Shown here: piece after piece, positions 19,635 through 28,261 of the stretch | Layout of the letters: every line of letters begins with the position of its first letter | How positions within the stretch are numbered: position 1 is the first letter of the stretch | Notes under the pieces: model-generated | Told to the model about the DNA's origin: nothing | Seen by the model: the letters and a program-made list of their open reading frames with translations, nothing else | The model's database searches: none | Source: Actinomadura terrae | GTDB lineage: Bacteria; Actinomycetota; Actinomycetes; Streptosporangiales; Streptosporangiaceae | Direction: 5' to 3' | Assembly (NCBI RefSeq): GCF_022751215.1 | Contig: NZ_JAICDG010000002.1 | Coordinates: 124,001-188,000, forward strand | Length of the DNA stretch: 64,000 bases | Made by a program: the position numbers and the translations under genes

Positions 19635-20831
19635 CTACTGAACGGGCACGGGGTAGTCGGGGAGGACGTAGGAGTCGTTCGCGCCGCGCACCGCCGCGCC
19701 CGACGGGATGCTCGACGGGTCGCGCAAGGTCTGGTCGCGGCGCGCCAACTCCTCCTCGGTCGCGGGGTTGAGGAACGGGCGGGAGACGTCGGCGACCTTC
19801 TGGTTCGTCTCCACGAACGTCCGGAGCCCGCTCTCGTACGCCTCGAACGCCTCGACATGGGAAGCCCGCGTGGCCAGCTCGTGCGCGAGGACGTACGCGC
19901 CGATCAGTGCGATGCCGGTGCCCTGCCCGGAGAGGAACGAGGGCGCGTAGGCGGCGTCGCCGACCAGCGCGACGCGTCCGCTGGACCAGCGCGGCATGTG
20001 GATCTGGCCGACGGAGTCGTAGAACAGGTCGTCGGCCGCGTGCATGGCCTCGATCAGCCCCGGGACGCGCCAGCCGTGACCGGCGAACGTGTCGGCGACG
20101 AGGCGCCGCTGCGCGTCCGGCTCCCGATGGGCGACGGGCGAGGGCGAGCTGAAGCCGAGGATCACGAACACGCGGTCGCCGTCGCCGGGCGCGTAGAGCC
20201 CGGCCATCCGGCCCGGCGTGTTCCAGACCACGCTCTCGTGGGCGAGGCCGAGTTCGTTGGACGAGCTGAAACCGGCGAACGACCAGCCGAGATGCCGGTG
20301 GAACCGCTCCTCGGGCCCGAACGCCAGCCGCCGCGTGTGGGAGTGGATGCCGTCGGCGCCGATGACGACGTCGAACGTGCGCCGCGTCCCGCCGGTGAAC
20401 GTCACGTTGACGCCGCCGTCGTGGTCGTCCAGGGCGGCGATGGAGTCGCCGAAGATCAGCTCGACGCCGTCGGGGATCGCGTCGTGCAGGATGGCGGCCA
20501 GCGCGCCCCGGGGGATCTCAAGGTCGCGGCCGCGCACGTCGCCGACGACGTCGCTCATGTCGACGGTGGCGATCGTCCGTCCGTCCGCGTCCAGGAAGGT
20601 GCCCTGGCGGGCGTCGACCTGGACGGCCTCCAGCCGTTCGAGCAGCCCCATCCGCCGGACGACGTCCAGCGCGGGCCCCCGGATGTCGACGGGGTAGCCG
20701 CCGTCGCGGATCGTCGGGGCCTTCTCCACGACCGTGACGGCCCAGCCGTGGCGGGCGAGCCAGTGGGCGATCACGGGTCCGGCGATGCTGGCCCCGGACA
20801 CGAGGGCCCTGCGGCGTGCGGTCGAGTTCAT
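19635..20831 (-). CDS. FAD-dependent aromatic-type monooxygenase (PHBH/TetX-like)
   Basis: A 398-residue class A flavoprotein monooxygenase. Seen: N-terminal dinucleotide fold ALVSGASIAGPVIAHWLARHGW with VVEKAP (ADP-ribose binding), the middle DVVIGADGIHSHTR (DG motif that contacts FAD and NADPH), and GRVALVGDAAYAPSFLSGQG (GD motif for the FAD ribityl chain). It should hydroxylate a small, perhaps antibiotic-like substrate, as TetX-like enzymes do. GAGGAGG precedes the ATG at 20831. It is divergent from a MarR gene, with paired palindromes between them, so it is the likely MarR target. Confidence 0.92.
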   Translation of the reverse strand: MNSTARRRALVSGASIAGPVIAHWLARHGWAVTVVEKAPTIRDGGYPVDIRGPALDVVRRMGLLERLEAVQVDARQGTFLDADGRTIATVDMSDVVGDVRGRDLEIPRGALAAILHDAIPDGVELIFGDSIAALDDHDGGVNVTFTGGTRRTFDVVIGADGIHSHTRRLAFGPEERFHRHLGWSFAGFSSSNELGLAHESVVWNTPGRMAGLYAPGDGDRVFVILGFSSPSPVAHREPDAQRRLVADTFAGHGWRVPGLIEAMHAADDLFYDSVGQIHMPRWSSGRVALVGDAAYAPSFLSGQGTGIALIGAYVLAHELATRASHVEAFEAYESGLRTFVETNQKVADVSRPFLNPATEEELARRDQTLRDPSSIPSGAAVRGANDSYVLPDYPVPVQ

Positions 20832-20851
20832 CGGGGGTGCCTCCTCGTACT

Positions 20852-20872
20852 AGATACCTACCTTAGGTATCT
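20852..20872. promoter_or_regulatory. Candidate MarR operator, site 1
   Basis: AGATACCTA-CCT-TAGGTATCT, a perfect palindrome with 9-bp arms, 21 bp upstream of the monooxygenase start. The core ATACCTA-NNN-TAGGTAT recurs 40 bp away (about four helical turns) at 20894-20910. Confidence 0.78.
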
Positions 20873-20893
20873 TTATGCGGTCGGGGCTACCAT

Positions 20894-20910
20894 ATACCTA
20901 ACTTAGGTAT
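20894..20910. promoter_or_regulatory. Candidate MarR operator, site 2
   Basis: ATACCTA-ACT-TAGGTAT, perfect 7-bp arms, sharing its core with site 1. It ends 14 bp before the preferred MarR start (ATG 20925), so binding would also repress the regulator gene. Confidence 0.78.
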
Positions 20911-20924
20911 GTATGGGAGTGACG

Positions 20925-21437
20925 ATGGACACCCGGGACCCCGAGGCGGGAGGCGACGGCGCCGGACATGACCTCTACCTGCGCGAACTCATCCCGCGCC
21001 TGGCCCAGCTCAGCAACGCGCTCAACCGCGGACGGCTGACCGAGCGCGCGATCGAGGCCGCGGGGATCGCGGTGGACCGTCCGGCGATGACGGCGCTGCT
21101 CGTCCTGCATGTGGCGGACGCGCCGCTGCGCATCGGGGAGATCGCCGCGCGTATGCAGGTCGTCGGGCCGCACGTCACGCGGCAGGTGAACGAGCTGGAG
21201 CGGCGCGGGCTCGTCCGCCGCGTCACCGACCCCGACGACCAGCGCGCCCGCCTGGTCGAGCCGACCGCGCAGGGCCAGGAGCTGACCGACCGCTACCTGC
21301 GCGCCGTCTTCGGCTGGTTCGGGGAGGCGCTCGCGGGCTGGCCGGAGGAGGACCGCCGCGCCTTCGAACGCCTCCTCGGACGGTTCGTCGACGACCTCAC
21401 CGTCCACCTGGCGACGCTCGACGACGACGCGACCTGA
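20925..21437 (+). CDS. MarR-family transcriptional regulator
   Basis: A 170-residue winged-helix regulator. Recognition region: APLRIGEIAARMQVVGPHVTRQVNELERRGLVRRVTDPDDQRARLVEPT, where the wing DPDDQRARLV is diagnostic. It should dimerise and release DNA on binding a small phenolic or drug-like ligand. ATG 20925 is favoured because GGGAG sits 5 bases upstream; ATG 20913 directly abuts the operator. It probably represses the divergent monooxygenase and itself. Confidence 0.92.
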   Translation: MDTRDPEAGGDGAGHDLYLRELIPRLAQLSNALNRGRLTERAIEAAGIAVDRPAMTALLVLHVADAPLRIGEIAARMQVVGPHVTRQVNELERRGLVRRVTDPDDQRARLVEPTAQGQELTDRYLRAVFGWFGEALAGWPEEDRRAFERLLGRFVDDLTVHLATLDDDAT

Positions 21438-21453
21438 CCGACGCCGCCTGACG

Positions 21454-22218
21454 CTACTTGCCGTGCGGGTCGGCCGCGTTGAGCGCGGCGACCACGTGGT
21501 CGTAGTCGCCGCGCGCCTCGCCGTAGCGCAGGAACTTCACCCGCTCGACCTGGATCTCCTTCGCGTCGGGACGCGTCCGCAGCAGCGTCATGACCTCCGC
21601 CACGAACTCCTCCAGCGGCATCGCGAAGTCGCTGGTCTCCTGGCCGGGCAGCAGCCCGGTCCGGACGGACGGCGGCACCAGCTCGACCACCTTCACGGAG
21701 GTGCCCGCGAGTTGCAGCCGCAGCGACTCGCTCAGCATGTGGATCGCGGCCTTGGACGCGTTGTAGCTGGGCGTCGCCCGGAGCGGCGCGAACGCCAGGC
21801 CCGAGGAGACGGTGACGATCGTCGCGTCCGGACGCGTCTGAAGATGCTCGACGAACGCGCCGATGAGCCTGATCGGGCCGAGCACGTTGGTGGTCACGAC
21901 GGCCTCGGCGTCGGCGAGGAACCCCGCGGGGGAGCGCCAGTCCTCGACGCGCATGATCCCCGCCATCGCGACCAGGACGTTCAGGTCCGGGTGCCGCGCG
22001 AGCACGTGCTTCGCGGCGGCCTCGACGCTCGCCGCGTCCGCCGTGTCGATCTGGACGGTGTCGATGCCGGGATGGTCGGCGGCGATCCGCTCCAGCGCGG
22101 CGGCGCGGCGTCCGCCGACGATGACGGTGTTGCCCGCCGCGTGCAGTTCGAGGGCGAGCGCGAGGCCGATCCCGCTGGTGGAGCCGGGGACGAAGACGGT
22201 GTTTCCGGAGATGTCCAT
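21454..22218 (-). CDS. Short-chain dehydrogenase/reductase (DltE-like)
   Basis: A 254-residue classical SDR. Cofactor motif FVPGSTSGIGLALALEL (TGxxxGIG variant with Pro-Gly-Ser), VLVAMAGIM in place of NNAG, catalytic Ser in TIVTVSSGLAF, and YNASKAA supplying the catalytic Tyr and Lys. It is an NAD(P)-dependent oxidoreductase of unknown substrate. It is divergent from an MmyB-type regulator 92 bp away, a very common pairing in actinobacteria, so it is likely the regulated gene. Confidence 0.92.
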   Translation of the reverse strand: MDISGNTVFVPGSTSGIGLALALELHAAGNTVIVGGRRAAALERIAADHPGIDTVQIDTADAASVEAAAKHVLARHPDLNVLVAMAGIMRVEDWRSPAGFLADAEAVVTTNVLGPIRLIGAFVEHLQTRPDATIVTVSSGLAFAPLRATPSYNASKAAIHMLSESLRLQLAGTSVKVVELVPPSVRTGLLPGQETSDFAMPLEEFVAEVMTLLRTRPDAKEIQVERVKFLRYGEARGDYDHVVAALNAADPHGK

Positions 22219-22309
22219 GGGGCGAGTCTCGCCACGGGCCGGTGGTGGAGGCAGAGAGCGCTCATCGGGGGATTCGCGCTCCCTGGTTCAGCCGGGAGGC
22301 CCGCGGATA

Positions 22310-23185
22310 ATGGATCGCATGGACCGAGCAGCGATGGCCGACTTCCTGCGGCGGCGCCGGGAGGCGCTGCGTCCCGAGGACGTCGGGTTCAACCCGGGCC
22401 CGCGCCGCCGCACCCAGGGACTGCGGCGCGAGGAGGTCGCGTCCCTCGCCGTGATGTCGACCGACTACTACACGCGGCTCGAACAGCGGCGCGGCCCGCA
22501 ACCGAGCGAGCAGATGCTCGCCTCGCTGGCCCGCGCGCTGCGGCTGACCGGCGACGAGCGCGACTACCTGTTCCGGGTGGCGGGGCACAGCGCGCCCGAC
22601 GCGGTGACGGCCGCGACGCACGTCGCGCCCGGGCTGCTGCGGGTGATGGACCGCCTCGACGACACCCCGGCGCTCATCCTGTCGAACCTCGGGGAGGCGC
22701 TCGTCCAGAACCGGCTGGCCGACGCGCTGTTCGGCGACCGGCCGTCGCGCAAGGGCCTCGCCCGCAGCTCGACCTACCTCTGGTTCACCGACCCCGCGTC
22801 GCGGCGGGTCTACCCCGAGCGCGACCACGACCGGCACAGCCGCTCGCAGGTCGCGAACCTGCGGGTCGCCTACGGGTCGATGGGGGCGCGGTCGCGGGCG
22901 GGTGATCTCGTCCGCGCGTTGCAGAAGGAGAGCGCGGAGTTCTCCGACCTGTGGGAGCGGCACGAGGTCGCCAAGCGGTTCGAGGCGCGCAAGACGCTCG
23001 TCCACCCCGAACTGGGGGAGATCGAGCTGGACTGCCAGTCGCTGTTCACCGAGGACCAGTCGCAGATCCTGCTCGTGCTCACCGCCCCGCCGCGCAGCGA
23101 GGGCCACGAGAAGCTGCGGCTGCTCTCGGTGCTGGGCCGGAACCGTTTCGCGGACGGCCCCGCCGCCCCCCAGGAAACGCACTAG
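22310..23185 (+). CDS. XRE-family regulator with MmyB-like ligand-binding domain
   Basis: A 291-residue regulator. An N-terminal helix-turn-helix (TQGLRREEVASLAVMSTDYYTRLEQRRG, partial motif LRREEVA and YYTRLEQ) is followed by a C-terminal PAS-like MmyB domain (PALILSNLGEALVQNRLADAL; FTDPASRRVYPERD) thought to bind fatty-acid or small ligands. ATG 22310 follows GGGAGG; ATG 22322 is a possible alternative. It probably controls the divergent SDR gene. Confidence 0.9.
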   Translation: MDRMDRAAMADFLRRRREALRPEDVGFNPGPRRRTQGLRREEVASLAVMSTDYYTRLEQRRGPQPSEQMLASLARALRLTGDERDYLFRVAGHSAPDAVTAATHVAPGLLRVMDRLDDTPALILSNLGEALVQNRLADALFGDRPSRKGLARSSTYLWFTDPASRRVYPERDHDRHSRSQVANLRVAYGSMGARSRAGDLVRALQKESAEFSDLWERHEVAKRFEARKTLVHPELGEIELDCQSLFTEDQSQILLVLTAPPRSEGHEKLRLLSVLGRNRFADGPAAPQETH

Positions 23186-23198
23186 CCGTTTTTGCGCG

Positions 23199-24029
23199 TC
23201 AGCCGTTCTTGCGTGCGATTCCCACCAGCGGCTGGACGGTGGGCGGTTCCGCCACGGGGGCGACCTCGGGACGCCATTCCAGGCACGGGACGAGCCCGGG
23301 TTCCACCAGCTCCAGCCCCGAGAAGAACCGGCGGACCTGGTCGGCCGACCGCAGTTTGTAGGGGACGGAGCCGCCCTCGTCATAGTCGTGCTGCGCCCTG
23401 GAGAACTCGGTGGAGATGTTGTTGGAACCGTCCGCGATGGCGAGGTGGCTTCCGGGGGCGAGGCCGTCCATCAGCCGCGCGACAATCGATGCGGCCTCGT
23501 CGTCGTTCCAGATATGGCCGAGGACGCCCATCAGCGTCAGCCCCAAGGGCCGCGTCAGGTCGAGGGTGCGTTCGGCGCCCTCCAGGATCGCGTCCGGGCT
23601 GTGCATGTCGGCCTCGACGTAGTCGGTGGCCCCCTCCGGCGTGCCGGTGAGCAGGATGTGCGCGTGCAGCAGCACGAGCGGGTCGTTGTCGACGTAGACG
23701 ACGCGGGCGCCCGGCACCAGCCGCTGGGCCACCTCGTGGGTGTTGTCGACGCTGGGCAGTCCGGTGCCGACGTCGAGGAACTGGTCGAGCTCCGCGTCGT
23801 CCGCCATGAAGGCGATCGCGCGTTTAAGGAAGTAACGGGTGAGACGCGCGATATCGATGATGCCGGGGAAAGTCTGGACGTACTGGTCCCCCGCCGCGCG
23901 GTCGACGGGGAAATTGTCCTTGCCGCCGAGCCAGTAGTTCCATATCCGCGCCGAGTGCGGGACGGAGGTGTCGATACCGGCGGCGTGCTCCTCCGCCGCC
24001 TTGCTGAAGAACTCTTCTTCGCTGTCCAC
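23199..24029 (-). CDS. SAM-dependent methyltransferase, SAV2177/DUF574 family (copy 1)
   Basis: A 276-residue protein with the family hallmarks PHSARIWNYWLGGKDNFPVDRAAGDQ at the N terminus, QFLDVGTGLPSVDNTHEVAQ (SAM-binding loop), VVYVDNDPLVL (acidic residue contacting the ribose) and MGVLGHI. The family is an expanded actinobacterial group of small-molecule methyltransferase-like proteins with few known substrates. GTG 24029 follows GGGGAGG. It lies 68 bp downstream of, and in line with, a Scr1-type regulator gene, so the two may be one unit. A second family member lies at 29431-30264. Confidence 0.9.
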   Translation of the reverse strand: MDSEEEFFSKAAEEHAAGIDTSVPHSARIWNYWLGGKDNFPVDRAAGDQYVQTFPGIIDIARLTRYFLKRAIAFMADDAELDQFLDVGTGLPSVDNTHEVAQRLVPGARVVYVDNDPLVLLHAHILLTGTPEGATDYVEADMHSPDAILEGAERTLDLTRPLGLTLMGVLGHIWNDDEAASIVARLMDGLAPGSHLAIADGSNNISTEFSRAQHDYDEGGSVPYKLRSADQVRRFFSGLELVEPGLVPCLEWRPEVAPVAEPPTVQPLVGIARKNG

Positions 24030-24097
24030 GTTTCCTCCCCGGGTCACCGTCCATAGTGAGTTTTCCCGGGGACGCGGGCAACTCCCGCCCCGAGTGT

Positions 24098-25099
24098 TCA
24101 GATGTCGTTCTCGATACCGCGCAGCAGCGCCTTGGACGGTTCGGGCCGCAGCGCCGCGAGGCCCAGTTTGTTGACCGCCTTCTGGTAGTAGGCGCGGTCC
24201 TCCTCGTCCGAGGGATACAGCGCGCCGTCGTCCTCCTCGAGGAAGACGAGGTCGCCGAGCTTGAGGGAGGCGAAGCGCAGGATGGTGATCGGCCCGTCGG
24301 CCGCGTCGTGCGCGGGGTGGGAGGCGGGCAGGATCTGCACGCTGACATGCGGCCCGAGCCGGAGCAGGTGCCGGATCTGCCCCCGTATCGTCGCCGGTCG
24401 GACCGGCGCGTCCCGCAGCGCGCCCTCGTTGATGATCGCCCACATGTGCGGCCGCCCGTCGCCGCGCTCCAGGTGCCGCTGCCGCCGCATCCGCAGCTCG
24501 ACGCGCCGGTCGAGCCGCTCCTCGGGCTCGTGCCCGTGGGTGAGCGCGATGATCTCGGCCGCGTACCGGCGCGTCTGGAGCAAGCCGGGCACGTAGAGCG
24601 GCTCGTAGCAGGTGATCCGGTCGGACAGGAACTCGTGGTTCAGATAGCCCTCGAACCAGCGCGGGACGATATCGGCGTAGGGCTGCCACCAGGTCGGCGG
24701 GTCGCCGGGGAGGCAGCCCCGGGTGAGCGCCGGAACTACCGGGACCGGCGCCGCGGCCAGGCGGTACTCGTTCATGGCCGCCTCGTGGCGGGCCTTCCAT
24801 TCGGCCAGCGTCCCGATCATCTCGGCGGGGATGCCCCGGTCGACCGCCGCGGCTTGGAACACGCGCACGAGCAGGGAGACCTTGTCCCAGGACGGGATGC
24901 GCTCGCGCCTGCCCTGGAGTATCGCCCACGCGGACGTGCGGCTCAGATGGGTCCTGCGCCTGGCGGCGCCGGCGTCGGCCGCCCCGATCTCCTCCAGCTT
25001 CTTCGCCAGCTCGTCGTAACTGCCTATGGCGGCCCTGTGGTAAGCCGCGTCCAGCTTGCGGGAAAACGCTTCGACGACGCGCTTTCGCTCATCCGGCAT
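24098..25099 (-). CDS. Helix-turn-helix regulator of the Scr1/DUF5753 type
   Basis: A 333-residue regulator. The N-terminal ~85 residues contain an XRE-like helix-turn-helix (RRTHLSRTSAWAILQGRRERIPSW). The C-terminal DUF5753 domain has YLNHEFLSDRITCYEPLYVPGLLQTRRYAAEII near 150-180 and an ending typical of this family (LVFLEEDD...YQKAVNKLGLAALRPEPSKALL, shown by parts). Such proteins are usually found beside small DUF397 proteins as Scr1/Scr2-like pairs; no DUF397 gene is next to it here, where the neighbour is a methyltransferase gene. ATG 25099 is preceded by AAAGAGG. Confidence 0.88.
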   Translation of the reverse strand: MPDERKRVVEAFSRKLDAAYHRAAIGSYDELAKKLEEIGAADAGAARRRTHLSRTSAWAILQGRRERIPSWDKVSLLVRVFQAAAVDRGIPAEMIGTLAEWKARHEAAMNEYRLAAAPVPVVPALTRGCLPGDPPTWWQPYADIVPRWFEGYLNHEFLSDRITCYEPLYVPGLLQTRRYAAEIIALTHGHEPEERLDRRVELRMRRQRHLERGDGRPHMWAIINEGALRDAPVRPATIRGQIRHLLRLGPHVSVQILPASHPAHDAADGPITILRFASLKLGDLVFLEEDDGALYPSDEEDRAYYQKAVNKLGLAALRPEPSKALLRGIENDI

Positions 25100-25244
25100 T
25101 GGCGCCTCTTTCTGACGATCTCGACGACCGGGGCGTGGCGCTACAGTACAGCGTGATCGCATAGAGCGGGCAACTGTGGATAAATCGACACAAAGTGCTG
25201 TGGCGGGTGGCTTCGTCCGGAGTTACCCGAATGTGGCTCGGTTT

Positions 25245-25260
25245 ATGACTATTAAGTCAT
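25245..25260. promoter_or_regulatory. AT-rich inverted repeat upstream of the cyclase-like gene
   Basis: ATGACT-ATTA-AGTCAT, a perfect 6-bp-arm palindrome in the ~290-bp gap between the divergent Scr1-type and cyclase-like genes. The flanking sequence is AT-rich for this genome (GTTTATGACTATTAAGTCAT), so it likely marks a promoter/operator region. The binding protein is unknown; the adjacent Scr1-type regulator is a candidate. Confidence 0.45.
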
Positions 25261-25392
25261 GATCCAATTTGGCCTCGCGGCCCGTATCGCGTTCTTCTTT
25301 GTCCGAGGTTGCTCCAGACGCCCCCATACGCTCGTTCGTATGAGGAGGATCGGACGAGTAAGGCCGATCCGCCCGGAGGGGAATATCGACCG

Positions 25393-26160
25393 ATGCCGCG
25401 TTCACTACCGATCTTCGACGAGGACGACCCCCTGTGGCGTGAGGCGGCGCGGGCGCTGTTCGTGGTCTGGGCGGCCCGGACCGGACGGAGGCTGCGGCAC
25501 GTTCCCGTCGAGCGGCTCAGCGCGCGGGAGCTGGAGGACTTCTGGGCCGACGACCAGCTCGACGAGGACTCCCTCCCGCAGGCGCGTCCCACGCACCAAG
25601 CGCTGGTCGCCGTCGACATCGTCGCGTTCGGCGCCCCCGGACGCGACACCCGCGTCCAGATCAGGCTGCGCGAGACCATGTACACGCAGGTCGAACGCGC
25701 CCTCGGCGGCACCGGCCTCGCGCTGTCGGACTGCCACCACGAGGACCGCGGCGACGGCGCGTTCATCGTCGCCCCCGGCGACGCCGACCCCTGCGACCTG
25801 CTGGACCCCTTCGCCCACGACCTGGCCGCCCACCTGCGGAGCGTGAACCGGCACGCAGACCCCGGCCTGCGGCTGCGGCTGCGCGCCGCCGTCCACTACG
25901 GGCACGTCGACCACGACGCGCACGGCGTCGTCGGGCGCGCGCCGGTCGACCTGTTCCGCCACCTGGAGGCCCCCGCGTTCCGGCGCGCGATGGCCGCGAC
26001 GCCGAGCGCCGACCTCGGCGTGATCGTCAGCGACTCGCTGTTCCGCGAGGCCGGGCACCGGGGCGGACGCCTCGACCACGACGCCTACCGTCCGATCCGG
26101 GTCAACGTGAAGGAGACCCGCACCCGCGCCTGGCTCTGGCTCCCGCCGCGCTGCGGCTGA
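25393..26160 (+). CDS. Nucleotidyl-cyclase-like domain protein
   Basis: A 255-residue protein resembling the class III cyclase-fold proteins common in actinomycetes. Seen: HQALVAVDIVAFGA at the first beta strand (a D in the metal position), CHHEDRGDGAFIVAPGD (second metal-binding turn), and LRLRAAVHYGHVDHDAHGVVGRAPVDLFRHLEAP, the segment that follows in this group. The usual substrate-specifying Lys/Asp and transition-state Asn/Arg cannot be confirmed by eye, so it may be a signalling or regulatory relative without cyclase activity. ATG 25393 is the most likely start; a TTG at 25309 is in the same frame. Its stop abuts the stop of the convergent phosphatase gene (shared TGATCA). Confidence 0.72.
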   Translation: MPRSLPIFDEDDPLWREAARALFVVWAARTGRRLRHVPVERLSARELEDFWADDQLDEDSLPQARPTHQALVAVDIVAFGAPGRDTRVQIRLRETMYTQVERALGGTGLALSDCHHEDRGDGAFIVAPGDADPCDLLDPFAHDLAAHLRSVNRHADPGLRLRLRAAVHYGHVDHDAHGVVGRAPVDLFRHLEAPAFRRAMAATPSADLGVIVSDSLFREAGHRGGRLDHDAYRPIRVNVKETRTRAWLWLPPRCG

Positions 26161-28191
26161 TCACGACCCGTCGTCCGGGACGCGGAGGGCGATGGTCGCG
26201 ATGTCGTCGATGCCGGTGATGGGCAGGCCCTCCAGGATGCCGTCGCAGAACTGCGGCAGCGGTTCGGCGGCGAGCCGGGACGCCTGGCGGGTGAGCCGCT
26301 CCAGCCCCCGGTCGAGGTGCTCGCCGGGCTGCTCGATCAGCCCGTCGGTGTAGAGGAACAGCGTGCAGCGGGGCGGCAGCGGCTCGACGGCGCTGCGGTA
26401 GGGCTGGTCCACGAACAGGCCGAGCAGCGGATTCCCCGCGTCCTCCAGCAGCCGGACCGCGCCGTCGCCGGTGACCAGCAGCGGAGGCGGATGACCGGCC
26501 ACCGCGTAGGTGAGGCGCCACCCGTTCGGCTCGGCGCAGTCGACCCGCGCGAGCGCGCAGGTGGCCGTGCTCTCGGGCGCCAGCGTCTCCATCGCTATGC
26601 ACAGCCGCCGCAGGACGTCCCCCGGCGCCTCCCCGCGGTCGACCGCGAGGGCCCGCAGCATGTTCCTGAGCTGGCTCATCGCGACCGCCGCCGACAGGTC
26701 GTGCCCGGCGACGTCGCCGATCGCGAGGGCCGTCCCGCCGCCGGGGAGCAGGAACGAGTCGTACCAGTCGCCGCCCACCTCCGCCGCCGCCGGGCTCGCC
26801 CGGTACCGGGCGACGATGTCCAGCCCCGGGACGTCCGGCGGCTCGGCCAGCAGCCCGTGCTGGAGCGCCAGCGCGACCCGCTGCGTCCGGTGGTAGCGCA
26901 GGGCGCTGCTCAACGCGTCGTGCGCGTGGTCGAACATCCGCCCGATCAGCACGACGTCCTCCGGGCTGATCGGCGGACGGTCACCGCAGGCCGCGGCGGT
27001 CACCACGGCCGCGACCTCCCCGTCCACGGTCACGGGCAGCAGCACGACGCTGTTGGCGCCCGCCCGCGCCAGCCAGCCCGCCGTGCCCTCGGGCACCAGG
27101 TCGGCCGGGGGCCGCCCCGGCTCGAACGTCCGGTACACGGGCCGCCGCCGCTCGATCGCCCGAATGAAGCCGCTGTCGGCCGGGAACGACTCCTCGCCGC
27201 CCGGCGGCAGCCGCGGCAGCCCCTCCCGCGCCCCGGTCGCGATGCGCTGCGCGATGACCGGGCTGCCCACGGGACGGTCGGTGAAGTCCGGCAGCAGGTG
27301 CACGCCGCAGCCGTCGGCGAGCGCCGGGACGAGCACGTCCGCGAGCGCGCGGAGCATGTCCCCGAGGTCGGAGTGCTCGGAGGTCGCGGCGGCGGCCCGG
27401 TCGAGCACCTCCCGGCGGTGCCGCTGGAGCCACTTCTGCTCGACGTCGCCGCAGGTGCCGACCCACTCCAGCACCACGCCGTCCTCGTAGACGGGCGCGG
27501 CGTTCACCTCGAAGTGCCGGTACTCGCCCTTCGGCGTCCGGAGCCGGTAGACGTGCCGCCACGGCCGCGAGAACCGGCGCGCCTCGGCCCACGACCGCAC
27601 GGTCGGCTCCTGATCGTCGGGGTGCAGGGCCCGCACCCAGCCCATCCCGCGGAACTCCTCCCAGGTCTGCCCGGTCACCCGCTCCCATCCGGGGCTCGGC
27701 TCGATCGGCGTGCCCTCCGGCCCCGTCACCCACACGATCTCCGCGCTCACCCGGACGAGGCTCTGGAACCGGCGCAGCATGCGCCGCTGCGTCTCGGCCG
27801 CCTGCCCCGCCCGCATCTCCGTCGTCACCCGCTTGGTGACGTCGATGGTGACGATCAGCACCCCGGGCTCCTCGGTGATCCTGGAGAGGCTGAAGGAGAA
27901 GAAGCGCTCCTCGCGTCCGGCGTCCGGATAGGTCAGGCTCAGCGGCATGTCGGCGCGGCTGACCGCCTCCCCGGTGGCGAGCACGCGGTCGAGCAGGTCG
28001 AAGTAGTCGCGCTGGAGCAGGTCGTCGAAGGTCTCCCGCATCGGCCGTCCGAGCGGCCGGTCCCCGAAGCTCGCCCGGTACGCCGGGTTCGCGTAGACGA
28101 GCCGGTGGTCACCGCCGCTCGTCACCGCCACCCCGACCGGCGCGAGATCGAAGACCTCCAACGTCAGGCCGCCGCCACGGGCGCCCTCCAT
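26161..28191 (-). CDS. PAS-PAS-GAF-SpoIIE (PP2C-type) serine phosphatase
   Basis: A 676-residue signalling phosphatase. Two PAS domains come first (VFDLAPVGVAVTSGGDHRLVYANPAY; then IVWVTGPEGTPIEPSPGWERVTGQ), with a GAF-like domain at about 270-425 and a C-terminal SpoIIE/PP2C domain from ~440. The metal-binding residues show in AEVGGDWYDSF and IGDVAGHDLSAAVAMSQLRNMLR, plus FLYTDGLIEQPGE. Such RsbU/RsbP-like proteins dephosphorylate anti-sigma-factor antagonists. CAGGAGG precedes ATG 28191. It is 70 bp downstream of the P450 gene on the same strand and could be co-transcribed with it. Confidence 0.93.
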   Translation of the reverse strand: MEGARGGGLTLEVFDLAPVGVAVTSGGDHRLVYANPAYRASFGDRPLGRPMRETFDDLLQRDYFDLLDRVLATGEAVSRADMPLSLTYPDAGREERFFSFSLSRITEEPGVLIVTIDVTKRVTTEMRAGQAAETQRRMLRRFQSLVRVSAEIVWVTGPEGTPIEPSPGWERVTGQTWEEFRGMGWVRALHPDDQEPTVRSWAEARRFSRPWRHVYRLRTPKGEYRHFEVNAAPVYEDGVVLEWVGTCGDVEQKWLQRHRREVLDRAAAATSEHSDLGDMLRALADVLVPALADGCGVHLLPDFTDRPVGSPVIAQRIATGAREGLPRLPPGGEESFPADSGFIRAIERRRPVYRTFEPGRPPADLVPEGTAGWLARAGANSVVLLPVTVDGEVAAVVTAAACGDRPPISPEDVVLIGRMFDHAHDALSSALRYHRTQRVALALQHGLLAEPPDVPGLDIVARYRASPAAAEVGGDWYDSFLLPGGGTALAIGDVAGHDLSAAVAMSQLRNMLRALAVDRGEAPGDVLRRLCIAMETLAPESTATCALARVDCAEPNGWRLTYAVAGHPPPLLVTGDGAVRLLEDAGNPLLGLFVDQPYRSAVEPLPPRCTLFLYTDGLIEQPGEHLDRGLERLTRQASRLAAEPLPQFCDGILEGLPITGIDDIATIALRVPDDGS

Positions 28192-28261
28192 GCGTCCCCT
28201 CCTGACCTGCGGACCCCTGCACTCCGCCTACCCGGGAGGAAACCCAGTATGTGTGGAAAGG

